Shown: one piece after another, positions 48,601 through 60,185 of the stretch
Layout of the letters: each line of letters opens with the position of its first letter
How positions within the stretch are numbered: position 1 is the first letter of the stretch
Origin: Circinella minor
Lineage: Eukaryota; Mucoromycota; Mucoromycetes; Mucorales; Lichtheimiaceae
Assembly (NCBI GenBank): GCA_016758965.1
Contig: JAEPRB010000217.1
Span: 1-64,000, forward strand
Direction: 5' to 3'
Length of the DNA: 64,000 nucleotides
Position numbers and translations under genes: made by a program
Notes under the pieces: generated by a model
Database searches by the model: none
Seen by the model: only the letters and a program-made list of their open reading frames with translations
Told to the model about the DNA's origin: nothing

Positions 48601-51600
48601 GGAATTATCATGAATGAAATTGTTACTCGTGCTCAACCGTATAAAAAAGAACTAACAGAATGTGGCGAGTCAAATTATGAGGCAGTATTTGATCGCATCA
48701 AAACAGATCAACTTGTACCAGATATGTTGTCTTCTGACCAAGATATATATGTCGGTTCTGTGAATGAGATTATAATAGCATGTTGGAGACGAGAAGCAGC
48801 AAATAGACCTGCTATTGGTCAGGTGAAAGTAAGTAGTGGATTTATTTTGTGTTAGGATAAACATAAGAATAAAACACAAGCATTACTAATACTCTTTTTT
48901 TTTATTGAAGAATAAAATAAAAACTATTGATCCACATATTACGGGCTCGGATAATGTTGTCGATAATTTGGCATTACTGGTATGTTTTCTTTTTATTTTT
49001 AATTTAGCATGTGTATATTTGATGGGTATCAACAGGACTCACTGACTATTTTATCATTATTCTTTAACTCAGCTGGAAAGATACGCAAATGATATGGAAA
49101 ATTTAGTACGTAAACGTACAGCAAATCTTCAGCAACGCACAATAGAATTGGAAGAAGAGCGTGCAAGGACAGATAATTTACTTAAAGGTAACCTAACCTA
49201 TTTGAAAAAAGAAAAAAAAAATTGACAGATACTCTCAACTTTTGTATATTTGCTAAATAACAATGAATGTATATATATAGATCTCAAGGAAGCTAAAGAA
49301 GTAGCTGAAGCTGCAGCAGCTTCAAAACAAAACTTCTTAGCAAATATGTCTCATGGTGAATACTCTCTCTTTTTTTTTTTTTTTTTTTACTCATGGAATA
49401 TTAGTTTTTGTTTTGTTATTAATTTTTTTAATAAGAAATTCGGACTCCAATGAATGCCGTTATTGGTATGTCACGTATTTTGATGGAAAGTAACCTGCCA
49501 GCGGAACTGCATGATTGTGCCGAAACAATTGAATCTTCGGGTGTGTATGATTATATTTACACTAAACATGACTTCTCTATTCCAAGGAAAAATCCTTACT
49601 AATATTATAATTGAAACGTTATTATAACATTAGGTAATCATCTAATGACAATTATTGATGATATACTTGACTATTCAAAAATTGATTCAGGAAAACTCAC
49701 ATTAGAACATAGACGCATGGATTTGGTATGGGGGTTTTTTTTTTCTTTTTTTTCTTAAAGAATTACTGAAGTGATAGTACATTATATACTCATTTATATT
49801 ATAGATATTTGTATTTGAAAGCGCTATCAAACTTATAGCACCGAATTATTTGGACAAAGGTGTCGTATTATGGAATACTTTTGAGCCTGATGTAGCGACT
49901 GCAGTTTATGGGGATGTAGTGAGGCTTCGTCAAATATTGCTTAATATGTAAGTTATATATTTATTTAAAAAAAAATGAAAATACTAACTTGCATTTATTA
50001 CTCTTATGCGGTTCCAATGAATACTTAGACTTTCTAATGCTCTTAAGTTTACAAAAGAAGGGTATGTGGCTATCCATGTTTCATGTATTGGATCTGCACC
50101 TTCCACTCCGGCTCTGATTCCTGATGGAGATAGTAATAATGATAACAATAACGAGGAAAAGAAAGGGCTTTTATCAGATAACAGCGTTGATCAAGAAAAT
50201 ATAGACGCTCGAACAGAAGGTCTATTAATTTCAATACGCGATACTGGTATTGGAATTCAAAAAGAAAAAGCAGATAAATTATTTCAAACGTTTTCTCAAG
50301 TTGATGCGTCTACAACACGTAACTTTGGTGGAACCGGTCTTGGGCTGGCAATTAGCCGGAAGTTGAGTCGAATGATGGGTGGTGACATGGTAATAATTGC
50401 TATTCTGTTACTAGCTTTATTAACACAAAATGTACTATTATGGTAGTAATAACAGTTTGATTAATAATAAAATTAATCATTAGTGGTTTGAATCCAATTA
50501 TGGTCATGGGTCAACATTCTATGTCACTGTCAAATTACAAAAGCAAGCGGACAGTCCTACGTATGGCTCAATCAACTGTATTGATGAAATTGCCGAATTA
50601 TGTCACTCCTGTGTAATCGTTGCTAATAATAAGTATTCGCGACAAGGGTGGGTTGAGCTCTTTAAATCAATACGAGTGTCTAATATAAAAGTTTTACCTT
50701 TTGCCGAAGCCGAAAAGATGTTGAAAATACTACACGAAGATGAAGAAGAAGTTTCCTTATTAGTTATCGACGAGGAATTTGAAATGGTGGAAGAAATGGG
50801 TACAATACCAACCACATCTCAAGCCGTTCTATACACTCTACAAGATAGGATTCCATCCATACGGTCTATACCCACTCTGTGCATGAGAGATATGCGCAAT
50901 CAACGTCAGGAACGTTTATCTGACTATGAGCAACAACATGTACTACCACAGCTATCCAAACATGCCCCAACACAACAAGAAGATTCACCTACGCCTCGTC
51001 TAGAACGCAAAAATCCGTTCGAAGAATTAGCTACCACTTCATCGGAGCAACGTATCTTATATATTGTCAAACCAGTAAAAGCCACTAAACTTTTGATGGC
51101 TTTATTAAAGCTTTTAAGACCATCCGAAGCAGGGTCAGATAATGATAATAAGTCCACAGAAAACGAAGCACAGCAACAAACAACGGGAAAGACACTGTCC
51201 GGAGGAGCATCTATTGCTAATGGCGATCCATCCCGACCTTTCAAGCGTACAAAAAGTGATGGTAAACGAATAAAAGGGCGCGGACGATCCAACACGATAG
51301 TGAGCACTCGTTCAGCTAGTTCAACCACATCTTCTGGTAGACCGTTTAGCGAAATTACCGGTTCAGTTAGGTCATTACTTGTTGATGATAATCCTGTCAA
51401 TCAAAAGGTTGTTATCCGTATGCTTTCACGACTCGGGGTTCACCCTCAAATTGCACAAAATGGCAAAGAGGTTAGATTACTTTACTATTGTTGCTGAGTA
51501 AGCTCAAACAGAAAACTAATTTGAAAATTTTGGAACCGTCTCGTTGATATAGGCATGTGATATGGTACGTAAATCAAAAGAGGGAGGAACGGAAGAATCA

Positions 51601-52097
51601 ATTGATCTTATTTTTATGGATATATGGATGCCTGAAATGAATGGTTTTGAAGCGTCTGAATATATTCGGTCGAATCTTTCGGATTCACCAGTTCATCCAT
51701 ATATTATTGCCATGACCGCTTGTGTTATGCCTGGTGATAAAGAGAAATGCCTAAATGCAGGTTTGTTTGAGTTTATTTTTAATTACCATTATTATTATTT
51801 ATAAAAGAAAAAAAAGTACGTCATTATGATACTCACAAAATAATTATAGGTATGAATGGTTATGTGAGTAAACCAGTACGAAAAGATGAATTGGAAGCTT
51901 CCCTTCACACTTATACCCAAGTTATTGTGAGTGAATCAGCTGAAGACTCTAACACGGAATCCCCTTCAATTGAAGAAACCAGCAAAAGTTCATTCTCTTC
52001 TCAAGAAGAAGAATATGTAAAACCGTTACCATCTGTTACAGTAACAGTGGAAAATAACAAACATCAGTTTCATAATAATACAAATAACAGTATATAA
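44120..52097 (+). CDS. Receptor hybrid histidine kinase with guanylyl-cyclase-receptor-like pseudokinase
   Basis: 22 exons: 44120..44419, 44528..44929, 45030..45227, 45355..45600, 45706..45911, 46011..46353, 46467..46570, 46669..47574, 47652..47708, 47798..47958, 48051..48510, 48597..48828, 48911..48979, 49073..49187, 49281..49355, 49436..49540, 49634..49725, 49805..49947, 50029..50389, 50484..51470, 51553..51760, 51850..52097; about 2005 aa, all phases close. Order: signal peptide (1-18); two type-1 periplasmic-binding-like modules (about 40-340 and 345-630; [21 protein letters not shown]); Cys-rich GCC2/GCC3-like module (about 639-719); one membrane span (733-755); pseudokinase (about 770-1205) with HGCL (1020-1023) for HRDL and ITDYGL (1038-1043); signalling helix (about 1206-1266; [16 protein letters not shown]); H-box NMSHEIRTPMN with His1291; ATPase boxes ([28 protein letters not shown]); degenerate receiver (about 1560-1720); intact receiver with D1826/D1827, phospho-acceptor Asp1877 and Lys1931. 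Predicted: plasma-membrane sensor feeding a His-Asp phosphorelay. Confidence 0.92.
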
Positions 52098-54505
52098 AAG
52101 TTTGGTGTTATTACCTTTTCTTTTAATATCAGTTTTCTAAATAAAGCGATTTATTATATAATACATGATATGATGAAAAAAAATAGTAAATAAAATCTAC
52201 TAAACATCAAGTACTCATCAAAAAAAAAAACGGGGCAAAACCAAGACACATGTTTATAAGCTAAAAAATAATTATAATTAGTGTACATCCACAGTTTACA
52301 GTACTCACAAAAAAAGTATTGGTTTTCCAACAAATACGTATCTACCACAAAGTTCATGGTTATGGTGATCAGAGTTGATGCTGAAAGTGCGATTAATGTA
52401 AAATTCATTATTCGTTGTCACTCAAGAACAAAAGAATGTTTATTGTTGTATAGCAAAGTTTGTCAAGAAAGACTTGCATGCGGCGATCCTAATGTCGAAA
52501 TCACCTGGACTTACGGACTGGATTTTTAGATGGTATCGAGTAATGATGTGATTGATAGACAGGGAGTCAAACACTATCTCAATCTTATAATAATAAATAG
52601 TCATACGAATAATTGATAATACTAAAGACTAACGTTTTCTTATTACTATCATTTTTATTTAGTATCACAAGGAATACAATCGTTTCTTGATCACTATAGA
52701 GACTGTTTATATATCTTTCAACAATATTCATAAGAACGCTATGACTGCCTTTGCCAATATAAAAGACATTTATCAAGATAAAAGATTTATTGTTTTATAA
52801 AATTGAACAATATGATATAACCAACAAATATATATATACAAATGTATAAAACCACGTATTCTAGATTTTTTTATTACATTTTATTACGTATTACTCACTG
52901 AAGGATTGGATTTATTTTCTCTTTTGGCTTTTTTTCATTGAACCCCCCCCCCCCAATTATTTTTTGCTGTTATTGTTTTGGTGTTTTTTACTGTGTCATG
53001 GTGATAATGATATATTTAATTCTTTTTTAAACTGATTGAACTGTCGACTTTTGGATTGATCTATAGCGGTATAGCATCTTGTTAAAAAACGTAACTTAAC
53101 TGCATCAAATTAATTTTGTTTTTTATGCATTTCAGCTGAATGTATTGCCAGTAGATAGGCCAAAAAAAGCCTCCTTATAGCTGTATATTTTGGGGGGCAT
53201 AAAAATGTGTGCTGATTTTTTACTCTAAAAATATAACTTATGAATATTATGTAGATAATGCTTTTACAATATCAATCATACTTGTATATTGATGGAAAGA
53301 AAGGTACATCAGTAACATTGAAGGTTCTCCCTGTTCATCACTACCAATCTTATCCTTTACATTATATTTACAGTATTCTAAGACGTCTATAAAAAAAATA
53401 CCTACTAAAATAGCAATATATGCAATGTAAAGAATACCTACTTTACATATAGAGCAAATGGAAGAGAATATTGACAATGTATAACCAAAATTACATTAAT
53501 CAGTTTTTTTATTAGTTGTAGCTTAAAGATGATGAGTTGGATTAAATTACTACAGTAGGCAGTTATTTAGCCTAAAATAATACTAATTATTTCTATGTCG
53601 GTCGGTAATCAATTGTTTAGTAGATGTTGTATCCAACACACAATATTCATAAAAATAGTTATATATGTATTGTTATACATATTTAAATATAGCGTATCTT
53701 CAACTATGCTTTGCTGACACTCTGTGTATTTCCCTATTTGGACTATGATTTATAAGAATACAGAAGTCCATCTTCTATAATGATAACAGATAACAGCTGC
53801 GTAGATATATCCTATCGTCAACTAGACAAAGTCTACTCTAAACACCATTAAACTTAATATCATAATTCACAATGTCATTACAAATAGAAAGACCATATAT
53901 ACCCGTACACGCATATTGTTATATCCCACCGATAATAAGAATCTCATATAAATAAAGACAATATATTATTTTAATAAACTTCAGTTCAATTTTGTTCTTT
54001 TGGGTCTCGTTGACTTATTAACGTCTTTTTATTTTATTCAAATTTTGATTGATATAACAGTAAAGAACATGTTGTGCACCATTTGTTAATGTTGCTGTAC
54101 GTATTTATCATTAGAAAAAACAAATACTGTAAGCTATAGTTAGAATAAAGACATTTAATAGTTTACATTATACAACTCTTCATTTTTTTTTATTTTGTGG
54201 ATATTTCTCTTTACAAATAGTATAATATAATTGATTTGCTGTTGGATGCTATATATAATCAATAGAAAAATCACTGTGGGTAGTAATCAGTACATGATGT
54301 GGTAAAGTCATCCTTGAGAGAATATAAATAAGAAAAAAAATACTTACTGATGTACAATTACTACTAACTTGATCGCTTAACACACCTTTTTCTACTTTTA
54401 AATTTTGTTATCTTTTCTTCGTGAAGTAATTCAAATCTTGATAAAAATTGTGCCTCCTCCTCGACCTCCACCACTGACTCTTCGATTTGTTTGTATATAC
54501 TAGAT
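52098..54505. other. Intergenic region, 2.4 kb
   Basis: Downstream of the receptor kinase gene. A/T-rich with a C11 run near 52944-52954. No gene, tRNA or element end recognised. Confidence 0.55.
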
Positions 54506-54550
54506 AATACAATACAATACAATACAATACAATACAATACAATACAATAC
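54506..54550. repeat. Pentanucleotide microsatellite (AATAC)9
   Basis: Nine exact units of the five-base repeat, at the 3' end of the minus-strand LINE. The same motif reappears at the LINE's other end (56106-56135). Confidence 0.95.
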
Positions 54551-54815
54551 GTTGAAATTATATATTTTATTAAGGGCGAAATTAAATGAACACACGCTGT
54601 TTTCAGCTTATTGCTCTCGCCAGTTCAAACAAAGCTCGGTACTGAAAAACCTGCTAGGCAGCAGGAAAAATGTGGGGGTGGAACGAAGGTAAATAGGGGA
54701 TATAGAATTATAAAAGGAGACTAAGATAGGGAACTACTAAAATATAAATAAAGTAGGAAAAAGAGACATCTAGACTAGGGGGAGTGAAAACATGGTAAAT
54801 GAAAATGAAGCACTT

Positions 54816-54846
<31 letters not shown>

Positions 54847-56105
54847 GGTTTTATGAATTTATGGATGGTGCAGAAGGTGTGGTTGGTGGTTCTATCCATT
54901 GAAGTAATGGCTGACCAAAATTATTTATTGGTGGTGATGGTGTAGTATATTGTTCGGGTCTGCAAGTACGATGTAGTTGATGGAGGATGAAACACAGTTT
55001 TGGCCAAACAATTTTGAGGTATAACCGTTTGTTGAATGATGCGGGAGGTGATTTTGGGAGTCGATTGAGGACATAGGAGATTGGGTCGTTGATAGTGGTT
55101 GAAATAGACAAAAAGGTGTGTACGTGGTGGCAAGAGAGTAGATGTTGTTTTGATAGTCTGGTGGTTTGGTGACAATTAGGACAGGGTTGTTGATGGTGAT
55201 TGTTGATCCAGCCAAGTCTATAAAAGATGCATAGAATACGTTCCTGGGTGTCATAGGCAACCAGAGAATTGGATCAATTCCCAGTTGCTTTCGGCACTGA
55301 TTTAAAAGTTTACTGTTTTTGCGTTGGCAACGTTGTGTATATGTTGTTTTAAGATGTTGTTTAGTTGCATTTTTAATATCTTTTGTGGTTATTGTTGCAA
55401 TACTATCTTCTGTTGTTGTTGTTGCTGTGATTGATTTCCAAATAGTATTGTTTCGAACAAATGTATTCCAAGCACGAAGTCCTTTGGTTTATCTGGCACG
55501 TGGAAGTAAAGTCGGAAATAAGGCGTCATCTGGCATATTATATGAACGAAGTATGAATTTGGCTTGTAGTGTAGTAACACGATCAGTCATATATTCAAGA
55601 TTTGCAAGGTGATGTATAACAGCCATGGATTGATTAGTCTTGGTACCATATATTTTTTGGAGGCAAGTGTTTTGTGATTCTTGAAGTATTTTGCAATCTT
55701 CGTGAGTGAATTTAGTGATAGCAAGGCCATACTCCATTTTGGGTCTGATGAACTGGCGGTAAAGCCTGGTACTGAGCAATTTACCAAGACATCTTGCCCT
55801 GACACCAATTGAGGCCAATATATTCATTGCTGATACCGTTGCAGTTGTATTATGATCAATTAAAGCAGCGTTATTGATACAGCCGTGTTGATTAAAAGGT
55901 ACACCTAGATACGTAAATGTTGTTGCTCGTTGTATGTTGATATGGTAGAGTTGTGGTAGTTGAGTTGGTAATGGGTCAGTTGCCGACATATATATACATT
56001 TATTAGGGTTCCATTGATAACCTAATTCTTTGCTATGATCCTCGCATGCTTGTAATAATAATGGTATCGTATCCCAAGTACCGATAAGTGCCACATCATC
56101 TGCAT
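54551..56105 (-). mobile_element. 5'-truncated, decayed non-LTR retrotransposon (LINE)
   Basis: Minus strand. The reading frame enters directly from the pentanucleotide repeat into YADDVALIG, the catalytic YADD box of reverse transcriptase, so everything upstream of the active site is missing. It continues through CIYMSATDPL, FTYLGVPFNQHG (the thumb-side FxYLG motif of LINE reverse transcriptases) and ARCLGKLLSTRLYRQFIRPK to PRAR, then a TAA at about 55489. Beyond the stop the same frame resumes (TKGLRAWNTFVRNNTIWKS), and near 55230 it shifts frame to LCIFYRLGWINNHHQQ and CPNCHQTTRLSKQHLLSCHH, a C-terminal CCHH-type zinc motif, ending about 54851. About 300 bp of 3' region follow, with a T27 run near 54820-54846. 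One stop and at least one frameshift mean this copy is dead. Confidence 0.85.
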
Positions 56106-56151
56106 ACAATACAATACAATACAATACAATACAATATAATATAATGTAATG
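56106..56151. repeat. Pentanucleotide microsatellite (ACAAT)6 with degenerate flank
   Basis: Six exact units followed by variant units (ATAAT, GTAAT). It abuts the truncated 5' end of the LINE and is the same repeat, in the same orientation, as the tract at the LINE's 3' end. Confidence 0.95.
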
Positions 56152-56206
56152 TATTTTTAGCATATAATATATATATAATAAAAACAGTTTTTATATACTT
56201 TCATAC

Positions 56207-57250
56207 CTAATAAACTTTTTAATATCGACCGGATCATCTAATAAACCTGCGTAATCCAAAACACAATGTCGAATATCTTGTCTGGCGCGGGAGATACAAG
56301 CTCCAATAAATCTAATATAATAATTTTAATAGCTTGGTTGGATTTACTCATCAAATAATGCCCAAAACCAAATATAATACCCTGTACGGTTCCATTGGTA
56401 TTCTTGAGTCTGACAATTATTGGCTGTCGTTCACCATTTTGTCTTATAACATTGAGATGGATTTACATGAATAAGATACGTATACTTTCTAGTATAACAG
56501 CATTTTTGTGATTTTCCAATCATTTTATTAAAAGACTATGCACATGCATCTTCCATTTCATTCGATAGAGACTTTCTGTCATATCCTACGTTGATCCAGC
56601 CACCATGTGCGTATTTACAGTGTTGTAAAAATCTTTGTTCAGGTGTAGGCGGTACAACTGGTAAATAAAAGTAGTATTAGATAACTTCTTTTCCTTATCC
56701 CCTTTTTCACTGCGACAAGATAGAGAGCTTGGCTACTTTATCTTTTTTTCAAACATACAGCCACCAACTATTTTAGGTTTGCCAGCAATGCAACCTTGTA
56801 GTTTTACCAAAATAATCACTATTATTATTGAATAAAAGGGCAATTTATTGTACTGAATAAAAATCATTCAGATTCCGCATGATTTGTTTTAATTCATTGT
56901 ATAAATCCTCGAGCGTAATGAACTTTTCTTGTGATTCGTACATTTTTGTCATGGTATATATTGCTTTCAAAGATTCCGATACTGCGGTTTCACTGTAATT
57001 TATTGTTGGATTGACGCTTGAATTTGACATTGTGGCGCTTTGTGCGTCACTGGCTTCATTCTTATATTTTTGCCAAATGATTGGATCCTTTTCAATATTA
57101 TGAAAAATAAATACTTGTGTTTTTACATATCCCCACCCCCACCTTTTAGCATCAAACATCGTCAGCAAAAGGTTATCAAAATCTTGTAAAATTGATCTTG
57201 GCAAGAATGGTTGGATTTTTTGGATCCTTGCCTTTTTTTTATAAGCGACT
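56207..57250 (-). pseudogene. Decayed coding fragments, unknown family
   Basis: Protein-like stretches on the minus strand. The upstream one (57250-56845) runs through ILQDFDNLLLTMFDAKRWGW, VFIFHNIEKDPIIWQKYKNE and LYNELKQIMRNLNDFYSVQ to a stop. Further down are NGERQPIIVRLKNTNGTVQG, IIFGFGHYLM and, after a frame change near 56315, FIGACISRARQDIRHCVLDY followed by AGLLDDPVDIKKFIR, which ends at a GTATGA donor-like site (56206). They have the composition of real protein and share strand and order but cannot be joined into one frame. I do not recognise the family; a mobile-element gene or a duplicated host gene are both possible. Confidence 0.4.
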
Positions 57251-58281
57251 TCAAAAATATCGCTTCCATTAGTTCAGCTGCATACTTGAACCTAGAAGAT
57301 GAAAGCACAATATCCAGGCTAAACACCAAGCTTCTTGGTCAGACACCATTTTTTGTTGTTGCGTGGATGAGTGGTGATGATTCAAAGTATTGTTGGTTCA
57401 AAAGAACGGAACAAAGAAATAGCTTCTAGAGGTACGGCTATTTATGCCCGCAGCATAAATTAGAAAATGATAGTGTCGGACTCTGCTTGATTTTGCTGTG
57501 GCAATATCAATTATTGCATGATGAGTTAGTATAGTTAATAGAACAAAGACATGTGTATCAGTGTGGGCATGCAAGAAAAATCAGTATTGTACTAAAAATG
57601 GACAGGGTTATCATACGGTTTGGTCTGAAAGTCTTTAAAAGAAAGGCTTCTATATTATAAACCTATTTTTATCATAATTTTTATTTTTGATTTCTGATAA
57701 ACTTCAATATGAGCTGAAAGAAAAGTGAGAACAAGTGTACCAAGAACTGTAGATAAAAGATAAAGAACACAATTAAACTGATGCTTTATATTGATATACC
57801 ACTTTTGAACCGCAATAGGTATAATTATTTTTATCATAACAATATCTACCTGGCACAGAACGATGTACCAGATTGATTTTTAAATATCTTTGAGATTAAA
57901 AATGAAACTAATATTATAGTAAACTAGTATAATTAAGACGTTCCATCTACATACCTTTACTACTTTAATATAAACGATAATGAGATCATGACCAAATTCA
58001 TAGAAAAATCAGCCTCTGGATTAGTTGGAGTTGTTGACATGAAATGGATCGCCTATACAGGACCACGATATTCTACTATTAGTATACCCGGTGTAGCGCC
58101 TTTTATAAAAAGTCTATTGGACCTCAGCTACCATAAGATTTATTGGTCCTTGGCTAAGGTAATGGAAACCAATGAAAATTCTTGTATTAAAAAGCGAGTC
58201 AATAGTGTTCAAAAGCAGAAGAGAAAGTCAAGAGTCGCAAAGGTAAGAGTGTCCTACAAATTATATAAAAGACATCAGATA
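57251..58281. other. Intergenic / repeat-rich stretch
   Basis: No confident gene. An open stretch 57988-58353 (+) begins MTKFIEKSASGLVGVVDMKW and could be a transposon relic; its end runs through the terminal repeat of the next element, so the 3' part is not genuine coding. Confidence 0.4.
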
Positions 58282-59094
58282 CAGAGGATTCCCGTTAATT
58301 TCATAGAGCCATTTTCAATTTTTTTTGTGAAAATAAGGGGGGGGGGAAATTAACGGATACTATGAAATTTTTTCAAAGAATGTGCATATATTGAATACTT
58401 CAGCTCACTACTGTATAATGTATCAAAATACGTATTAATTAATAAATAATTATTTCTATGTGCTTGTTCTTAATGAATTTTTGTAACTACTTCTTTTTCT
58501 TATTTGAGGATGTCTATGTATTATAACTTTTTTTTCCTGAAAAAGAAAAGCTATGCTGTATATAGTCCCAAGAGATGGAGAGATAATTTATTTTTTATAT
58601 AACACCATTTTTTCATTTTTTTTCCAATCTCTCTATATTTTTGCTCTATATATATTTAAACAGGATGAAAGTAACCAAATCTAACACTGAATTGACAGCT
58701 GAACAGTATAGTACTCGGGCTGAGAAGAAAAAACGTAGCCCACAAGCCATGACAAACTGATCACTAGCACTATGGCTAAAAATGAGTTCGACTTGTTAAC
58801 GGCATCTGATATTAGTGCAATATCCAAAGGCTTAAAGAGGAAAAACAAGAAGAAAATAATTATACAAGTGGCATAATAAAAAAGCTACTTATCCTGTACG
58901 TATACTAATTTAATTGAGATCCTTATACTTATCACATAACTAATTTTTCGTTTAATTTATCCGTTAAGGATTCAATGCCAGTAGGTGCTGTGAAAGTGAA
59001 ATAAAGGGGGATATGAAAATTTTCTTATGTTATTTTTACCATTCCTTGATTTTTGGTGAAGTTAATGAGGTGTGAAATTAACGGGGATCCTCTG
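58282..59094. mobile_element. Non-autonomous DNA transposon with terminal inverted repeats and TA duplication
   Basis: An 813-bp unit bounded by inverted repeats CAGAGGATYCCCGTTAA... (58282-58303 and 59094-59073, 22 positions with one mismatch) and flanked by TA on both sides (58280-58281, 59095-59096). TA target duplication and CAG starts are usual for Tc1/mariner/pogo elements. A second, internal inverted copy of the GAAATTAACGG core lies near 58356-58366. No transposase is present inside; a short frame beginning MKVTKSNTELTAEQ (about 58665) may be a remnant. Confidence 0.75.
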
Positions 59095-59139
59095 TATGTC
59101 ATATTTGATATTTCTGTGTGTCTATTTACCTATAAAGGG

Positions 59140-60185
59140 TGTCTTAGAACTTGACTTTGCAGTACAATTTCTCTAGCATTATTGTCGGTAGTATCGACTT
59201 GATGAGGACAAGCTTCTCACTGGAAAGGAGCTCCAGCCCAGAGAAAGTCCTAGAAAGCTTTCCGCGGAACAGACGAAATTTCACACTGATTACTTTGATA
59301 AAGATGTAACACTACTGTACAACACTTTGGCAAACGAGAGATGGCTCTGCGAGAAGTTATTTCAGTCATTTTTTCAGTAGTATGCAATCATCTGGTAAGC
59401 CATTGTTGTACAGTTACATTCAAATAACTTGAAAAATTACCTGCTGCAAGAATTACACTTTGAGTGACCAACCTCAGAAAATAAATGATTGAGGATGGAA
59501 AAAAAAAATCCAATATAGACTTTATTAAGAGCTGTCTATTAATTGACAAAGCAGGATTTAACATACGCCATTGTAATCTTGGTGGATCAAAGATAGGAAC
59601 ATCCGCTAAAGCTACGGTATTAAGTAATAGAGGCATATCCATTACTATCTCCGGCGCTATTTACTATGAAGATATTTTTATTCGCCTTTGAGAAAGACTC
59701 AATTTATTCTTCGTCCAAAGAAAAGAAAGAGAAGTAAAAATGGCTCAAGTGAAGAGGTACCTGAAGTGAATGTAAGAGTTAAAAGTAGAACAGAGCACTA
59801 TATAGATTTTATTATTGAATTAATAGACAGTTTTAATGCTGATAATATAAAAGGTAAATTCCTTAACAAGATACAAGTTATACAGTAACTAGATTTATTA
59901 ATAAAATACGAGCCAGGATCTCACATTTTTTTATGAAGCAGGCAGGTTGTTATTTAGCTATTAAATAATTCAAACACCACCACCAGAAAATTGTGGGTAT
60001 AAACACGTTCAACTTCTATTATACCCACCATTTCGTAACTGTATTGAAGGGTTTTTCTATAATGTTAAGGCTGGTGTTATACATGAAGGGTTTACTAAGG
60101 ATAGCAATCTAAACACTTGAGTACCAGAATCAAGCTTAGCCATCACTCTTGAATATTGTCAAGGATTATAACATTATTAATTTCG
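59140..60185 (+). pseudogene. Decayed Tc1/mariner (IS630)-type DDE transposase
   Basis: Plus-strand pieces in the expected order: an N-terminal stretch with KLSAEQTKFHTDYFDKDVTL (about 59255-59315); CLLIDKAGFNIRHC (about 59535-59575), the first catalytic Asp of the DDE domain in the FIDExGFN context; RGISITISGAI (about 59630-59660); a basic linker with KKRKRSKNGS; RTEHYIDFIIELIDSF; and IEGFFYNVKAGV (about 60045-60080) matching the PIExFWxxVKxxV motif that holds the third acidic residue, followed by LAITLEYCQG. Frameshifts near 59690 and 59880 and a stop near 60118 break it. Terminal repeats were not identified. Confidence 0.65.

Noticed and set aside
54820..54846. T27 run as the poly-A tail of the LINE
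   Set aside because: On the coding (minus) strand it is an A run, but it lies about 270 bp before the pentanucleotide repeat that marks the element's end, so it is internal to the 3' region or an older slip.
57988..58353. 122-codon plus-strand reading frame as a gene
   Set aside because: Its last third runs through the terminal inverted repeat of the 813-bp element, and no domain or splice context supports it.
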